Below, piece by piece: positions 11,116-20,482 of a stretch of 64,000 nucleotides of DNA (position 1 is the stretch's first letter; each line of letters opens with the position of its first letter). The position numbers were made by a program, and so were the translations under genes. The notes beneath the pieces were generated by a model that worked only from the letters and a program-made list of their open reading frames with translations, did no database searches and had not been told where the DNA came from. Source of the stretch: Bryobacterales bacterium (GTDB taxonomy: Bacteria; Acidobacteriota; Terriglobia; Bryobacterales; Bryobacteraceae); NCBI GenBank assembly GCA_003142185.1, contig PLOR01000080.1:1-64000 (forward strand), read 5' to 3'.

Positions 11116-12005
11116 GCAACACCACGGCGAGCCTGCGCCGAAAGATCGGCGGAGCCGGGGATCTCCAATCCGTAGTCCGCACGATGAAGGCTGTGGCCGC
11201 CTCAAGCATCGGACAATATGAGAAATCGGTGACCGCGCTGGCTGACTACTATCGCACAGTGGAACTGGGGTTGGGCGCATGCTTCCGGGACAGCGGGCCG
11301 GCGCCGCCGATTGCAGAACGGGCAGGAAAAGCAAATGCCGGCGCGATTGGCGCGGTCGTGTTCGGTTCAGACCAGGGACTGGTGGGCCAGTTTAATGATG
11401 TGGTGGCCGATTATGCGGTCAAGGTGCTGGCGGCTCTACCGGCCAAAGCCGAGGTTTGGGCCGTCGGCGAACGCGTTCATGAGCGCCTGGCGGACGCGGG
11501 CCTCCCGCTGAAGGGGCTCTTCACTGTGCCGAACTCCGTCAAGGCTATCACCCCGCTCGTCGGGCAGATTCTCGTGGAGAGCGAGGCGCGACAGCGCCAC
11601 GGTGAAGTCACTGAACTCCACCTCTTCTACAACCACCCCACGTCCGGAGCGGTTTACGCGCCCGTCACTCAGCGATTGCTGCCGCTGGACGAAAGCTGGC
11701 GACGCAAGCTGGCCGAGCTTCCCTGGCCGACGGGAAACTTGCCCGAGGTCATGGGTGGCGGCATCGCGACCTTGCGGGCTCTCATCCGCGAATATCTTTT
11801 CGTCTCGCTCTTCCGGGCGTGTGCCGAATCCCTCGCCAGCGAGAACGCGAGCCGCCTGGCGGCGATGCAACGCGCCGACAAGAACATCGACGAATTGTTG
11901 GAGGATCTCAATAGGACATTTCATCGTTTGCGCCAGAATGGCATCGACGAGGAACTGTTCGACGTCATTTCCGGCTTCGAAGCGCTGAGCGCAAAAAAGA
12001 ACTGA
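11112..12005 (+). CDS. atpG: N-type ATPase gamma subunit
   Basis: 297 aa. The N-terminal helix reads [20 protein letters not shown] with MKAVAAS, the middle has [14 protein letters not shown] (the 'SD(R/Q)GLCG' block), and the C-terminus has [20 protein letters not shown], the usual C-terminal rotor helix. It is the central shaft joining F1 to the c ring. It is the last gene of the operon; its TGA overlaps the ATG of an rpiB remnant. Confidence 0.93.
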   Translation: MSNTTASLRRKIGGAGDLQSVVRTMKAVAASSIGQYEKSVTALADYYRTVELGLGACFRDSGPAPPIAERAGKANAGAIGAVVFGSDQGLVGQFNDVVADYAVKVLAALPAKAEVWAVGERVHERLADAGLPLKGLFTVPNSVKAITPLVGQILVESEARQRHGEVTELHLFYNHPTSGAVYAPVTQRLLPLDESWRRKLAELPWPTGNLPEVMGGGIATLRALIREYLFVSLFRACAESLASENASRLAAMQRADKNIDELLEDLNRTFHRLRQNGIDEELFDVISGFEALSAKKN

Positions 12006-12109
12006 TGCGCATTGGCATGGCTACGGACCAAGGCTGGGTTTGGGTGTGTCCTGCAAGAAGCGGCAATCTTCGCCGCATGAGTTCTGAGAACACCCCAGTC
12101 AGCTTGTGA
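12005..12109 (+). pseudogene. probable rpiB (ribose-5-phosphate isomerase B) N-terminal remnant
   Basis: The frame opens [12 protein letters not shown] one-base shift restores GFGCVLQEA. Together these resemble the RpiB/LacAB N-terminus (MRIGxATDHGGFxLKxxL). The remainder of the protein (about 130 residues, including the active-site GxG block) is missing and stop codons follow. The ATG overlaps the atpG stop as in an intact operon. The match is short, so confidence is moderate, but its position next to phosphoketolase and ppk2 remnants supports it. Confidence 0.5.
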
Positions 12110-12126
12110 CACCCGAAGGTATTGAG

Positions 12127-12404
12127 ATGAAAATCAATTCAAAGGATTTCCGTGTGCACCCGGAGAAGAGGTCAAACTCACAGAGTGGCCAACGATTGTG
12201 AAGCCCTTGTAGGTCGAAGAAAACGTATCAAGAACTCCTGGGAGAACATGTTGAGGAGTTGAGCTCCCTGTAACGTCTTCACTACGCGTCCAGCCGGTAT
12301 GCACTGCTGATGATTTCTCCAGGAATGGACGCCTCCGGCAAAGACGGCGCCATCCGGCACGCCATGTCCGGGGTGAATCCGCAGGCTTCCAAGTTTCCAG
12401 TTTC
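12127..12404 (+). pseudogene. polyphosphate kinase 2 (ppk2) remnant
   Basis: Reading across frameshifts gives MKINSKDFRVHP, GEEVKLTEWPTIVKPL, SKKTYQELLGEHVEELSSL, a stop where Gln is expected (TAA for CAA), [14 protein letters not shown], and the nucleotide-binding [20 protein letters not shown]. These are the ordered N-terminal blocks of PPK2 (polyphosphate:nucleotide phosphotransferase). At least three frameshifts and one nonsense change are present. The sequence stops after [11 protein letters not shown], where it runs in one frame into a different gene fragment. The gene is dead. Confidence 0.88.
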
Positions 12405-12572
12405 AAACAGCCGAGCGCTGCTGCGCGGGTCCATGCCTCGCGTCAGACCGTGAACGCAATTGAAACCGGGAAGTTCGATCCCAGCCTTCCGCTCGCCTGC
12501 AGCATCGCGCGCCTCTTCCGGCAGCCGATTGAAGCGATCTTTGAACCCTGCTCCGATGCGCGCAACCGATGA
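12405..12572 (+). pseudogene. Xre-type HTH regulator fragment joined to the ppk2 remnant
   Basis: The frame starting in the ppk2 remnant (from 12387) continues as [20 protein letters not shown], then ARLFRQPIEAIFEP, ending at TGA 12570-12572. This is the second half of a small Cro/C1-type helix-turn-helix regulator of the YozG/YgzD type ([19 protein letters not shown]). The first helix and the normal start are missing. The join suggests a deletion that fused two genes. A short translated product cannot be excluded. Confidence 0.7.
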
Positions 12573-12623
12573 TCGATGGCGTGGAGCAAACGCCATCGAC
12601 CACCGGACGACAATGACAAATGC

Positions 12624-13658
12624 TCAGTCTTCGTCCCGCACAATCGCGACGCCGTTGGCCCCCGTGGCCAGCGTGTCGGCGGCTTGCAGCAGGGTCAGGT
12701 TGCCGTCCTCGTCCACGCTGAAGATTGACAGATGCGAGACCGTGCCGTTGCCGTCAATCACAGCCACTAATCCCGCACCCGAAGCGATGTCGGTCGGATT
12801 GCCGTTAAGCGTCGCCGCCACGGCCGCGTCCTGAACGATCCTTTGCCCGTAAACGGCATACCGGGAGACACTCGAGCTCGGCGAGTTACTCGAGAATAGA
12901 AACGGCCCCACCAGTGTCAGCCAGCAAGGTGCCGACTGTGTGCCGGAGCCGGTTACGGTAAGAATCACTCCATTGCGGACCAGGCTGATCTCGTTAGCAT
13001 GAGCGATAGTGACATAGGCATCATTGCCGCGAGTTACCAGCCCGAATGGCGTGTTGACATTGGACGGTATGTTCTGCACTTTCGCCGCGGCGCCACTCAC
13101 GGCCCCGTCGGAAGCTAAATCCACCGTCTCAATCATATTACTTTTCTCCGTGATGATGAGCTGGTTCTCGACGACACCGACCTGGGCCGCGGATCCATCC
13201 GCAACCAGCAGTGTCGCCACTCCATCGGGAGCGGAACTTACATCGGATCCCCAAATCCGGTGAGATTCCACTTTGGTTGTGTCGAGGATGTACAGGTGGC
13301 CGGCGCCGAAAGCCACGCTAACCGGGCTGGTGACCGAGGGCACCAGGTACTTGAACTTCAATCCATTGCCCTCGCGTTCGAATATGGAAACGTTCTGCGA
13401 GCCGAAATTCACGACAGCGACCAGACTGCCATTCGTCTCGATGGCGCCCGCATTGCCGCTAACGCCGCCCTTACCCTGTGTGGAAACCGTCTGGACCAAC
13501 TGGCCGCCGGTCGAGTATACCAGCAACTGGTTCTGGGTGGCATTTGACGCCGTAACTACTAAAGCGTCGTGACCTTCCGCCATGGCCGTGGCCGCTCCAA
13601 GAAGCGGCAGCAACATACTGAATAACCCGAACTTCATCCCTGCTTCGCGAATCGTCAT
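12624..13658 (-). CDS. secreted beta-propeller-like protein
   Basis: 344 aa from ATG at 13658, preceded by AGAAAGAGGGAAAAC; a longer frame upstream lacks a plausible signal. The signal peptide is MKFGLFSMLLPLLGAATAMA. The mature part has repeating strands with 'VxxNGSLVAVVN', 'GAGHLYILD', 'RGNDAYVTIAHAN' and 'GAGLVAVIDGNG', consistent with a YVTN/lactonase-like propeller. No catalytic residues are evident. It is divergent from the ECF sigma gene, and the shared upstream region has symmetrical GTAACTTT motifs, so it may belong to that sigma regulon. Substrate or partner is unknown. Confidence 0.75.
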   Translation of the reverse strand: MTIREAGMKFGLFSMLLPLLGAATAMAEGHDALVVTASNATQNQLLVYSTGGQLVQTVSTQGKGGVSGNAGAIETNGSLVAVVNFGSQNVSIFEREGNGLKFKYLVPSVTSPVSVAFGAGHLYILDTTKVESHRIWGSDVSSAPDGVATLLVADGSAAQVGVVENQLIITEKSNMIETVDLASDGAVSGAAAKVQNIPSNVNTPFGLVTRGNDAYVTIAHANEISLVRNGVILTVTGSGTQSAPCWLTLVGPFLFSSNSPSSSVSRYAVYGQRIVQDAAVAATLNGNPTDIASGAGLVAVIDGNGTVSHLSIFSVDEDGNLTLLQAADTLATGANGVAIVRDED

Positions 13659-13786
13659 GATGTTTTCCCTCTTTCTCCTTAGTAAGTGTTGTTCGACGTG
13701 AACTCCGGGAGCCAGTAGCCTCGCACAATCTCCCAAAGCAGCACAGCATCGGTTGTCGAAAGTGTCTTCGCCAGCGGGCGCGGAAA

Positions 13787-13872
13787 AGTTACGGTGCCGC
13801 CACAAATCGCATGCCGGACCTGGCCGGAGAATCGAATAACCGATCCGTAACTTTCCGGCGCTTTTCGTCGTA
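13787..13872. promoter_or_regulatory. candidate divergent ECF-type promoters
   Basis: Two inverted copies of GTAACTTT(T)CCG lie between the divergent genes. One is on the minus strand (13792 downward, toward the propeller gene). One is on the plus strand (13847-13857), followed by CGTCGTA at 13866-13872 as a possible -10 toward the sigma gene. GTAAC-type -35 and CGTC-type -10 boxes are typical of ECF promoters. Spacing on the plus strand is short unless the -10 is shifted by a few bases, so this is a candidate only. Confidence 0.4.
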
Positions 13873-13936
13873 TGATCTCTGTAAGGATTCGTACAAAGCG
13901 TTGGCGAAAGGCGCGGGCTATCCCGGTGATAATTGA

Positions 13937-14521
13937 GTGAGCAGCCGCGCCGCTATGCACTCGGAAAGCGATCCGGAAATTCTGATGGCCCGCTATCAAC
14001 AGGGCGATTACGCGGCGGCGACGGCTCTCATCCATCAGCTGAGCGCGCAGTTACACCGGTTTTTCCTGGTTCAGTCCGCCGGCCGTGGAGACGCCGACGA
14101 CTTGTTGCAGGAAACCTGGCTGCGCATTCACGAGGTGCGACACACCTACCGGCCAGGCGAGCCCGTGCTGCCTTGGTTCTATGCGATTGCCCGGCACATT
14201 CGCGTAGACCACTACCGCAGGGCGCTGCGCACCACCGGCCGCGAGCAGCCACTGGAAGAGGTGCCCGAACCGGCCGCGGCGCCACCTACCGCGTCCGGCG
14301 GGATCACGGATCTTCAAGATCTTCTGGCACCGCTTCCCGCGAGCCAGCGCGAAGTGATCGAGATGTTGAAGATCGCCGGGATGTCGCTTGAGGAGGTGGC
14401 GCGCGCCACCTCCTCGACCGTGGGCTCGGTGAAGCAGAAGGCTCACCGCGCGTACGAGAAATTGCGCGAGCGGCTGAGCGGCGCTGGGCTGGACGAGCGG
14501 CGCGCGGGAGGTCCCAGGTGA
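13937..14521 (+). CDS. ECF RNA polymerase sigma factor (SigF-like)
   Basis: 194 aa from GTG (or 188 from the ATG at 13955). Region 2 is seen in GRGDADDLLQETWLRIHEVR and PWFYAIARHIRVDHYRR; region 4 is in LPASQREVIEMLKIAGMSLE, with SVKQKAHRAYEKLRERL as the -35 recognition helix. It is followed, with a four-base overlap, by an NrsF-type anti-sigma factor, as in the SigF/NrsF pair of Caulobacter that responds to chromate and cadmium. It probably directs a small stress regulon, perhaps its own operon and the divergent propeller gene. Confidence 0.9.
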   Translation: MSSRAAMHSESDPEILMARYQQGDYAAATALIHQLSAQLHRFFLVQSAGRGDADDLLQETWLRIHEVRHTYRPGEPVLPWFYAIARHIRVDHYRRALRTTGREQPLEEVPEPAAAPPTASGGITDLQDLLAPLPASQREVIEMLKIAGMSLEEVARATSSTVGSVKQKAHRAYEKLRERLSGAGLDERRAGGPR

Positions 14522-15210
14522 AGGACCGAGAACTCGACGCCATCCTCAGCCAGGCCGCGCAGGTTCCGCACGACGTGGACCCGGCTCTGCTCGCGTCGAT
14601 CGGCAATTCCGTCGGGCGCTCGCTCACTCCGGTCCGTCCGCTGCCGCCGGCGTGGGCCCTGACGGGCGGCCTGATTCTGATCTCCGGAGCCGTCGCATTG
14701 GCCGGCGCAGGCCGGTTGGGGCTCTACGGCATTCAGAAGATGAGTGTCCTGGATCGCGCCCTGATCTTTCCCGCGCTCGGTTTGCTCCTGTGGCTGGCGG
14801 CCACGGCAAGCGTCGCCGAAATGATCCCCGGCAGCCGCCGCCGCGTGTCTCCGCCGATCTTGCTAGGGGACGGCAGCCTGGCGCTGGTGACTGTCTTCGC
14901 GATCCTGTTCCGCGACTATCACACTCACCACTTCGTGCACGAAGGGATCGCCTGCCTGAGTGCAGGCTTGCTCCACGCGATTCCCGCTGCGCTGGCGAGT
15001 TGGGTATTGCTGCGGCGCGGGTTCGCCGTGAATCCAGTTGCCGCCGGCCTGGTGGCCGGGACGATCGCGGGCCTGGCCGGCGTGACCATGCTGGAGCTTC
15101 ACTGCCCGAATTTCGAAGCCCCGCACGTGATTCTCTGGCACACCGCTGTGGTACCGGTGAGCTGGGCCGCAGGAGCGCTGCTGGGGTGGCTGCGCAATCG
15201 GCGGGCGTGA
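14518..15210 (+). CDS. NrsF-type (DUF1109) membrane anti-sigma factor
   Basis: 230 aa: a soluble N-terminus (MKDRELDAILSQAAQVPHDV) and six hydrophobic helices (for example AWALTGGLILISGAVALAG and LIFPALGLLLWLAATASV). The late LELHCPNFEAPHVILWH motif is characteristic of DUF1109/NrsF proteins. Two Cys face periplasmic-side segments (EGIACLSAG and ELHCPN), as in NrsF where paired Cys matter for metal response. It would hold the SigF-like factor at the membrane until stress. The start overlaps the sigma gene. Confidence 0.85.
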   Translation: MKDRELDAILSQAAQVPHDVDPALLASIGNSVGRSLTPVRPLPPAWALTGGLILISGAVALAGAGRLGLYGIQKMSVLDRALIFPALGLLLWLAATASVAEMIPGSRRRVSPPILLGDGSLALVTVFAILFRDYHTHHFVHEGIACLSAGLLHAIPAALASWVLLRRGFAVNPVAAGLVAGTIAGLAGVTMLELHCPNFEAPHVILWHTAVVPVSWAAGALLGWLRNRRA

Positions 15211-16058
<848 letters not shown>

Positions 16059-17351
16059 ATGCAGAAGACCGAGGAACCGCTATCGGACGGCCCCACCCGC
16101 TTTTCCAGTTGTTTTTTGTCGATCGGACGGAATTCCGCTGCCCGAAATGGGGCACAGGGTGAACCTGGTGGGCGGATACTCGGCTTTAACAAAATGGCGG
16201 TTGCCGCGGTTGCAACGGCATCGCGCTATGATCCAGAGAGTAGGCAGCCGGAAACGGACCAAGTGAAAGACAGACAAGTACTTGCGCGCATCATCGTGGT
16301 GGCGGTGGGCATTGCGGTTGCGACGGCCCTGCACTATCTGACGTCTCCCTCTCTCATCCTCTGGCATAACTTATTCCAGCGGCTCTATTACCTGCCGATC
16401 ATTTACGCCGCCATCTACTTCGGCTGGCGTGGCGGTCTGGTGGCATCCATGATTTCCGCCTTCTGCTACATTCCCCACATCCTCCACGCCTGGCACCACA
16501 TGCCCGACTACGCCATGAACCAGTACGCCGAGATCATTGTCTTCTTCCTGGTAGGCACGGTAACCGGTGTTCTCGCGGATCGCGGACGGAAGCAACGCAT
16601 GGAATTGGAGGCGGCCACGCAACAGCTTGCGAAGGCGAACCGGGACCTGCAGGATAGCTTTGAGCAGGTCAAAAGGGCGGACCGGCTGTCGGCGATAGGC
16701 CAGCTCTCGGCCAGTCTGGCTCACGAGATTCGCAACCCTCTGGCAAGCATTGACGGAGCCGCGAACCTGATCGAATCCCCCCAAACCTCCGAGGAGATGC
16801 GCAGAGGTTCATTCGCCGTCATTCACAAGGAAATCCAGCGCCTGAATCGTCTGCTCACCAATCTGCTGGACTTTGCGCGCCCGCGGAAGCCCGAATTCCA
16901 GTCTACGGAACCCGGCCGGCTATTGGATGCGATCATCAACCTTACGAACCATTCCGCCAAACAGAAGGGAATCACGATTCGTAAAGACGTTCCTCCGTCT
17001 GTACCGGCATTCGAATGTGATCCGGAACAGATGAAGCAGGTCATCTTGAACTTGACAATCAATGCCGTACAGGCCATGGCAGCGCCTGGCGAGATCGTAT
17101 TATCAACTCGGCAGAAGGACTCATCTGTGATGATCTGCGTTCGAGATCAGGGTCCCGGCATTCCCGAGGAGGACATCGACAAGATCTTCAATCCCTTCTT
17201 CACGACGAAAGAGGCCGGAACCGGGCTCGGATTGTCGGTCGTGCACCAAATTGTGACCCACCACGGGGGCACGATAAAGACGGAAAGAAATCCCGATCGT
17301 GGCATGACCTTTTCGCTGGTCATACCGTTGCACCAGAGGAGACAGAATTGA
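16059..17351 (+). CDS. membrane sensor histidine kinase
   Basis: Up to 430 aa; the start is uncertain (ATG 16059, ATG 16194 or GTG 16264 all precede the first membrane helix). There are four membrane helices (IIVVAVGIAVATALHYL, LYYLPIIYAAIYFGW, GGLVASMISAFCYIPHIL, IIVFFLVGTVTGVLADR) with little periplasmic loop, so it probably senses at or within the membrane. A coiled-coil linker leads to the H-box ASLAHEIRNPLASI, the N-box LNLTINAVQAM, and the G-boxes DQGPGIP and GTGLGLSVV. The stop overlaps the start of the sigma-54 activator, so the two form a two-component pair like ZraSR/AtoSC. Confidence 0.9.
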   Translation: MQKTEEPLSDGPTRFSSCFLSIGRNSAARNGAQGEPGGRILGFNKMAVAAVATASRYDPESRQPETDQVKDRQVLARIIVVAVGIAVATALHYLTSPSLILWHNLFQRLYYLPIIYAAIYFGWRGGLVASMISAFCYIPHILHAWHHMPDYAMNQYAEIIVFFLVGTVTGVLADRGRKQRMELEAATQQLAKANRDLQDSFEQVKRADRLSAIGQLSASLAHEIRNPLASIDGAANLIESPQTSEEMRRGSFAVIHKEIQRLNRLLTNLLDFARPRKPEFQSTEPGRLLDAIINLTNHSAKQKGITIRKDVPPSVPAFECDPEQMKQVILNLTINAVQAMAAPGEIVLSTRQKDSSVMICVRDQGPGIPEEDIDKIFNPFFTTKEAGTGLGLSVVHQIVTHHGGTIKTERNPDRGMTFSLVIPLHQRRQN

Positions 17352-18745
17352 TCCAAAAGCGAATCCTGGTCGTCGATGATGATGAAAGCCTTCGGTGGGT
17401 TACCCAGGCGCAGCTACAGCAGGCCGGATACCAGGTCGACGCCTCCGCCAGTGGCGACGACGCTCTCGATCGCATCCACGATGCGCCGGCCGACCTGGTA
17501 ATTACCGACCTGATGATGCCCGGAATGTCCGGCGTCGAGTTGCTGAAGAAGATTCGGACCGACTATCCGGAGGTCATCGTCATCCTGGTCACTGCATTCG
17601 GTACGGTCGAAAACGCAGTAGAAGCCATGAAGGCCGGCGCCTATGATTACATCACCAAGCCTGTGAATATAGATGAGCTGCTCCTAATCGTCCGGCGAGG
17701 GCTTGAACACCTGGATCTTCGCGAGGAGGTTCGTAATCTGCGCAGCAGCTTGGATAAGAAGTACGGTTTTGAGAACATTCTGGGCCAATCGAAGACGCTG
17801 CTGCATGTGCTGGATTTGGCTTCACGCGCGGCCCAGGCCACCTCGACGGTGCTGATTCACGGTGAGACTGGTACCGGCAAGGAGCTTTTGGCGAAGGCCG
17901 TTCACTTCAACAGCCGCCGGAAGGAGAAGCCATTCGTCACGATCAATTGCGGTGCCATCCCGAAGGATCTTCTCGAATCCGAGCTGTTTGGCCACGTCAA
18001 AGGTTCGTTCACCGGTGCCTTCGCAAATAAGAGAGGCAAGATCGAAACGGCCGATGGCGGGACGTTGTTCCTGGACGAAATCGGCGAGATGCCAATGGAA
18101 CTGCAGGTGAAGTTGCTTCGCCTGATTCAACAGGGTGAGATCGAAAAGCTGGGGGTCGCAAGCGTAACAAAGGTGGACGTGCGGATCATCGCAGCGACCC
18201 ATCGCAACCTACCGGCGATGGTGGAAGATGGGGCGTTCCGCGAGGATCTCTATTACCGCCTGGCGGTGATACCGCTGGAACTCCCGCCATTGCGGGAGCG
18301 AGCCGACGATGTTCCGGAACTCGTGCAGGACTTCTTTGTGAAGGCTAAGGAGAAGCAAGGCCGGTCCAACCTGGTCCTACCCGCTTCTCTGCTGCCTTAT
18401 TTCTGCGCCTACCGTTGGCCGGGCAACGTGAGGGAATTGGAGAATGTGATTGAGCGTATCGTGGTGCTTTCTCGCGGCGATGACATAACGTTGAACGATC
18501 TGCCCGAGTTTCTGCGGCGTGAACGCCCCGTCGCGGAGGAGTTCCACTTCGATCTGCCGCCGCAGGGCATAAGCCTTGAGGGCGTCGAGAAGGAGCTGAT
18601 CGTTCGGGCCCTCGAAAAGTTCACTTGGAACCAGACCCACGCGGCACAATACCTCGATATCAGCCGGAAGACCTTGATTTATCGGATGGAAAAGTTCGGG
18701 CTTCGGAAAGAACAGGTGGGACCCGAAGATCAGCCGGCAACCTGA
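17348..18745 (+). CDS. sigma-54-dependent response regulator (NtrC family)
   Basis: 465 aa from TTG 17348. The receiver (residues 1-120) has VDDDES and the phospho-Asp in [13 protein letters not shown]. The AAA+ domain has Walker [10 protein letters not shown], the sigma-54 contact loop FTGA ([13 protein letters not shown]) and Walker [14 protein letters not shown] Fis-type HTH lies at the end ([20 protein letters not shown]). It activates promoters read by sigma-54 RNA polymerase. A strong -24/-12 promoter lies before cusCBA at 27305-27319, so it is the likely activator of metal efflux; that link is inferred. Confidence 0.94.
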   Translation: MIQKRILVVDDDESLRWVTQAQLQQAGYQVDASASGDDALDRIHDAPADLVITDLMMPGMSGVELLKKIRTDYPEVIVILVTAFGTVENAVEAMKAGAYDYITKPVNIDELLLIVRRGLEHLDLREEVRNLRSSLDKKYGFENILGQSKTLLHVLDLASRAAQATSTVLIHGETGTGKELLAKAVHFNSRRKEKPFVTINCGAIPKDLLESELFGHVKGSFTGAFANKRGKIETADGGTLFLDEIGEMPMELQVKLLRLIQQGEIEKLGVASVTKVDVRIIAATHRNLPAMVEDGAFREDLYYRLAVIPLELPPLRERADDVPELVQDFFVKAKEKQGRSNLVLPASLLPYFCAYRWPGNVRELENVIERIVVLSRGDDITLNDLPEFLRRERPVAEEFHFDLPPQGISLEGVEKELIVRALEKFTWNQTHAAQYLDISRKTLIYRMEKFGLRKEQVGPEDQPAT

Positions 18746-18802
18746 AAGTCTATTAGGCCGTCAGGCACCGGCTGGCGTAGAATCGTAAAGGGGCGAGCAC
18801 TC

Positions 18803-19294
18803 ATGCAACGACGCGTCTGGTTCGCCGGGTTGGTTTGCATTCTTGCAGCATTGGCTCTGGGGTACGCGGGGTGGAGGAGTTTTACCCATACAGATGCCGA
18901 TCAGTGCTATGCCTGCAAACGGCCGATTCACGCTCACTCGCGAACGGTGGCATTAGTCGACGGGCGCCCGAGACTCTTCTGCTGTCCTGCGTGCGCACTC
19001 TCCCAACACGAGCAGAAGGGCACGCCAATCAGCATTACCCGGCTGACGTCGTTTCTCACTGGGAAGCCGCTTTCACCCGACGACGCGTATGTTGTGAGGG
19101 CCAGCGACGTCAACATGTGCGAAAGGACCAAGGAGCTTGTCGATGCCGACAAGCGGGCCGCCGATCTGCGTTATGACCGCTGCGCTCCAAGCCTCATCGC
19201 CTTTGCAGCACGGAGCGACGCTGTGCAATTCGCTCGGGAGCACGGCGGTGAAGTAATGCCGTTCAGCCAAGCGGCAGCTGCATTCTCCAAATAG
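18803..19294 (+). CDS. membrane-anchored NosL/TRASH-like metal-binding protein
   Basis: 163 aa with an uncleaved or cleaved N-terminal helix (VWFAGLVCILAALALGYAGW). The following TRASH-like segment has QCYACKRPIHAH and LFCCPACALSQHE, giving a C-x2-C pair and a CC-x2-C cluster suited to Cu(I). The end has the NosL-like HGGEVMPFSQAAAAF. NosL proteins carry copper to periplasmic enzymes. Here no nos genes are near; the neighbours are a two-component system and Cus efflux, so a periplasmic copper chaperone or sensor is inferred. Confidence 0.75.
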   Translation: MQRRVWFAGLVCILAALALGYAGWRSFTHTDADQCYACKRPIHAHSRTVALVDGRPRLFCCPACALSQHEQKGTPISITRLTSFLTGKPLSPDDAYVVRASDVNMCERTKELVDADKRAADLRYDRCAPSLIAFAARSDAVQFAREHGGEVMPFSQAAAAFSK

Positions 19295-19354
19295 TCTGCT
19301 GGACGGCGGAAAGTGGACGGCTCGCGGAGGCGCGGAAGCCGCCCACCCGAAGAA

Positions 19355-19708
19355 TCATTGCTGATGGCCGGAGTGCGGAGAGCCTGCTGGAGGCGGGCCT
19401 TCGGCGGTGATCGAGTCCACTTTCAGGATCTTGGTTTTCTCATTGAGCACCCCGGTTACCTTGACCTTCTGGCCTGCGAACTGCTGCGGGGTCAGTTGAT
19501 CGCTGAGAACGTATGAGATCTTGCCATCGAAAAGGGCGTATTTGGCACCCTGTTTCACGCATTCCTGGACACACTTGGAATCTGGCGCGACCTTCATCAT
19601 GGCGTGATCCTTTCCGCACATGCTGTCGGTGATGACGCCCGTGAAGGCCTGCGAGGCTGCACCTGCGACGAGGGCGCCCGCGATGAAGAGCGATGTTAGC
19701 TTTGTCAT
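19355..19708 (-). CDS. small secreted DUF5818-like protein
   Basis: 117 aa with the signal peptide MTKLTSLFIAGALVAGAASQ. The mature region has FTGVITDSMCGKDHAMM, then KCVQECVKQGAKYALFDGK and YVLSDQ, and a strand KVKVTGVL, ending in a His-containing tail (SPHSGHQQ). This layout, with paired Cys and a Met-His segment, is common in small exported acidobacterial proteins. The Cys/Met/His pattern fits metal binding. Function is not established. Confidence 0.75.
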   Translation of the reverse strand: MTKLTSLFIAGALVAGAASQAFTGVITDSMCGKDHAMMKVAPDSKCVQECVKQGAKYALFDGKISYVLSDQLTPQQFAGQKVKVTGVLNEKTKILKVDSITAEGPPPAGSPHSGHQQ

Positions 19709-19764
19709 GAATTACCCGATATCCTTTCACTTGTATTGCCAGGCCGGTGCTGCCTGATTTGAGG

Positions 19765-19863
19765 CCGCGCCACTGCCCGGCCCCCGAGTTGAGAATCTTC
19801 AGCCCCTGCAACCGGTTCATGCACAGCAACCGGTCGTGGTAACGTTCTTTCCGCCGAGCCGTG
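19765..19863 (-). pseudogene. C-terminal remnant of a paralogue of the 20483-21274 protein
   Basis: The minus-strand frame reads ERYHDRLLCMNRLQGLKILN followed by SGAGQW. The intact secreted protein at 20483-21274 ends RYNELWLRLNQSKGLKILNS. The shared spacing and the identical GLKILNS block indicate that about 30 residues of a second copy survive here, without a start or upstream portion. Confidence 0.55.
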
Positions 19864-19876
19864 CCTGACGAGAAAC

Positions 19877-20287
19877 CTATTTGGCGGCTTCTTTTGCCAT
19901 TTCCTCGTGAGCGGCGGCCATCTCTCGAAACGCCTTTGCCATCTCCCGATCTGACTTGGCGAGAAACTCGCAGTGCTGGATTGTTCCGACGCCTCCGGGA
20001 GCCTTGATGGCTTGGGGGGCCGAGTTCCTGCGGTACGCCTCGATCATTTCATCGTGATCCTTCGCCTCGGCTTCAGACTGGTCGGCTTGTTGGCTGAAGT
20101 ATTGCGCGAGTTTCAAGTGTTCCTTCGGCGTCTTTGCCGTTTCAATCAGGGCTTTTGCTTCCTTGGTTGTCAGAGTCGGCCCATTCTTCATCTGATGGCT
20201 GTCACTCGCCCACGACGGCAGCGCTGCGGCAACGAATAACGCGAGCATTCCGGATAACACGGCCATTTTGATCGATCTTGATTTCAT
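19877..20287 (-). CDS. secreted helical protein of the copper region
   Basis: 136 aa from ATG 20287. The signal peptide is MKSRSIKMAVLSGMLALFVAA with cleavage near PSWASD. The mature part is alpha-helical and charged, with repeated 'AKxxDxEMxEAY' and 'MAKAFREMAAAHEEMAKEAAK', plus HQMKNGPTLTTKEAK and HCEFLAKS. Helical periplasmic proteins with scattered His/Met are common in metal-stress loci. It lies between the DUF5818-like gene and the cus operon on the same strand. I do not recognise a family. The start at 20344 is rejected because it precedes the signal peptide. Confidence 0.65.
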   Translation of the reverse strand: MKSRSIKMAVLSGMLALFVAAALPSWASDSHQMKNGPTLTTKEAKALIETAKTPKEHLKLAQYFSQQADQSEAEAKDHDEMIEAYRRNSAPQAIKAPGGVGTIQHCEFLAKSDREMAKAFREMAAAHEEMAKEAAK

Positions 20288-20482
20288 ATGTTTTCCTTTA
20301 GGTGAATTGGAGACCTCAATTCCCTGGGTCTCGGCAGTATCCAATGCACGCCGTCAGCCAACCGGGTCATTGCCGGTATGTCGAATTCTCTCAATGGGTC
20401 GCCAAGATCGTCGAGGGCGACAGTGGTTCCGCGATTGCCTGATTTCAGCCACTGCTGTCTGGTATAGGGCAGACGACAGAAT

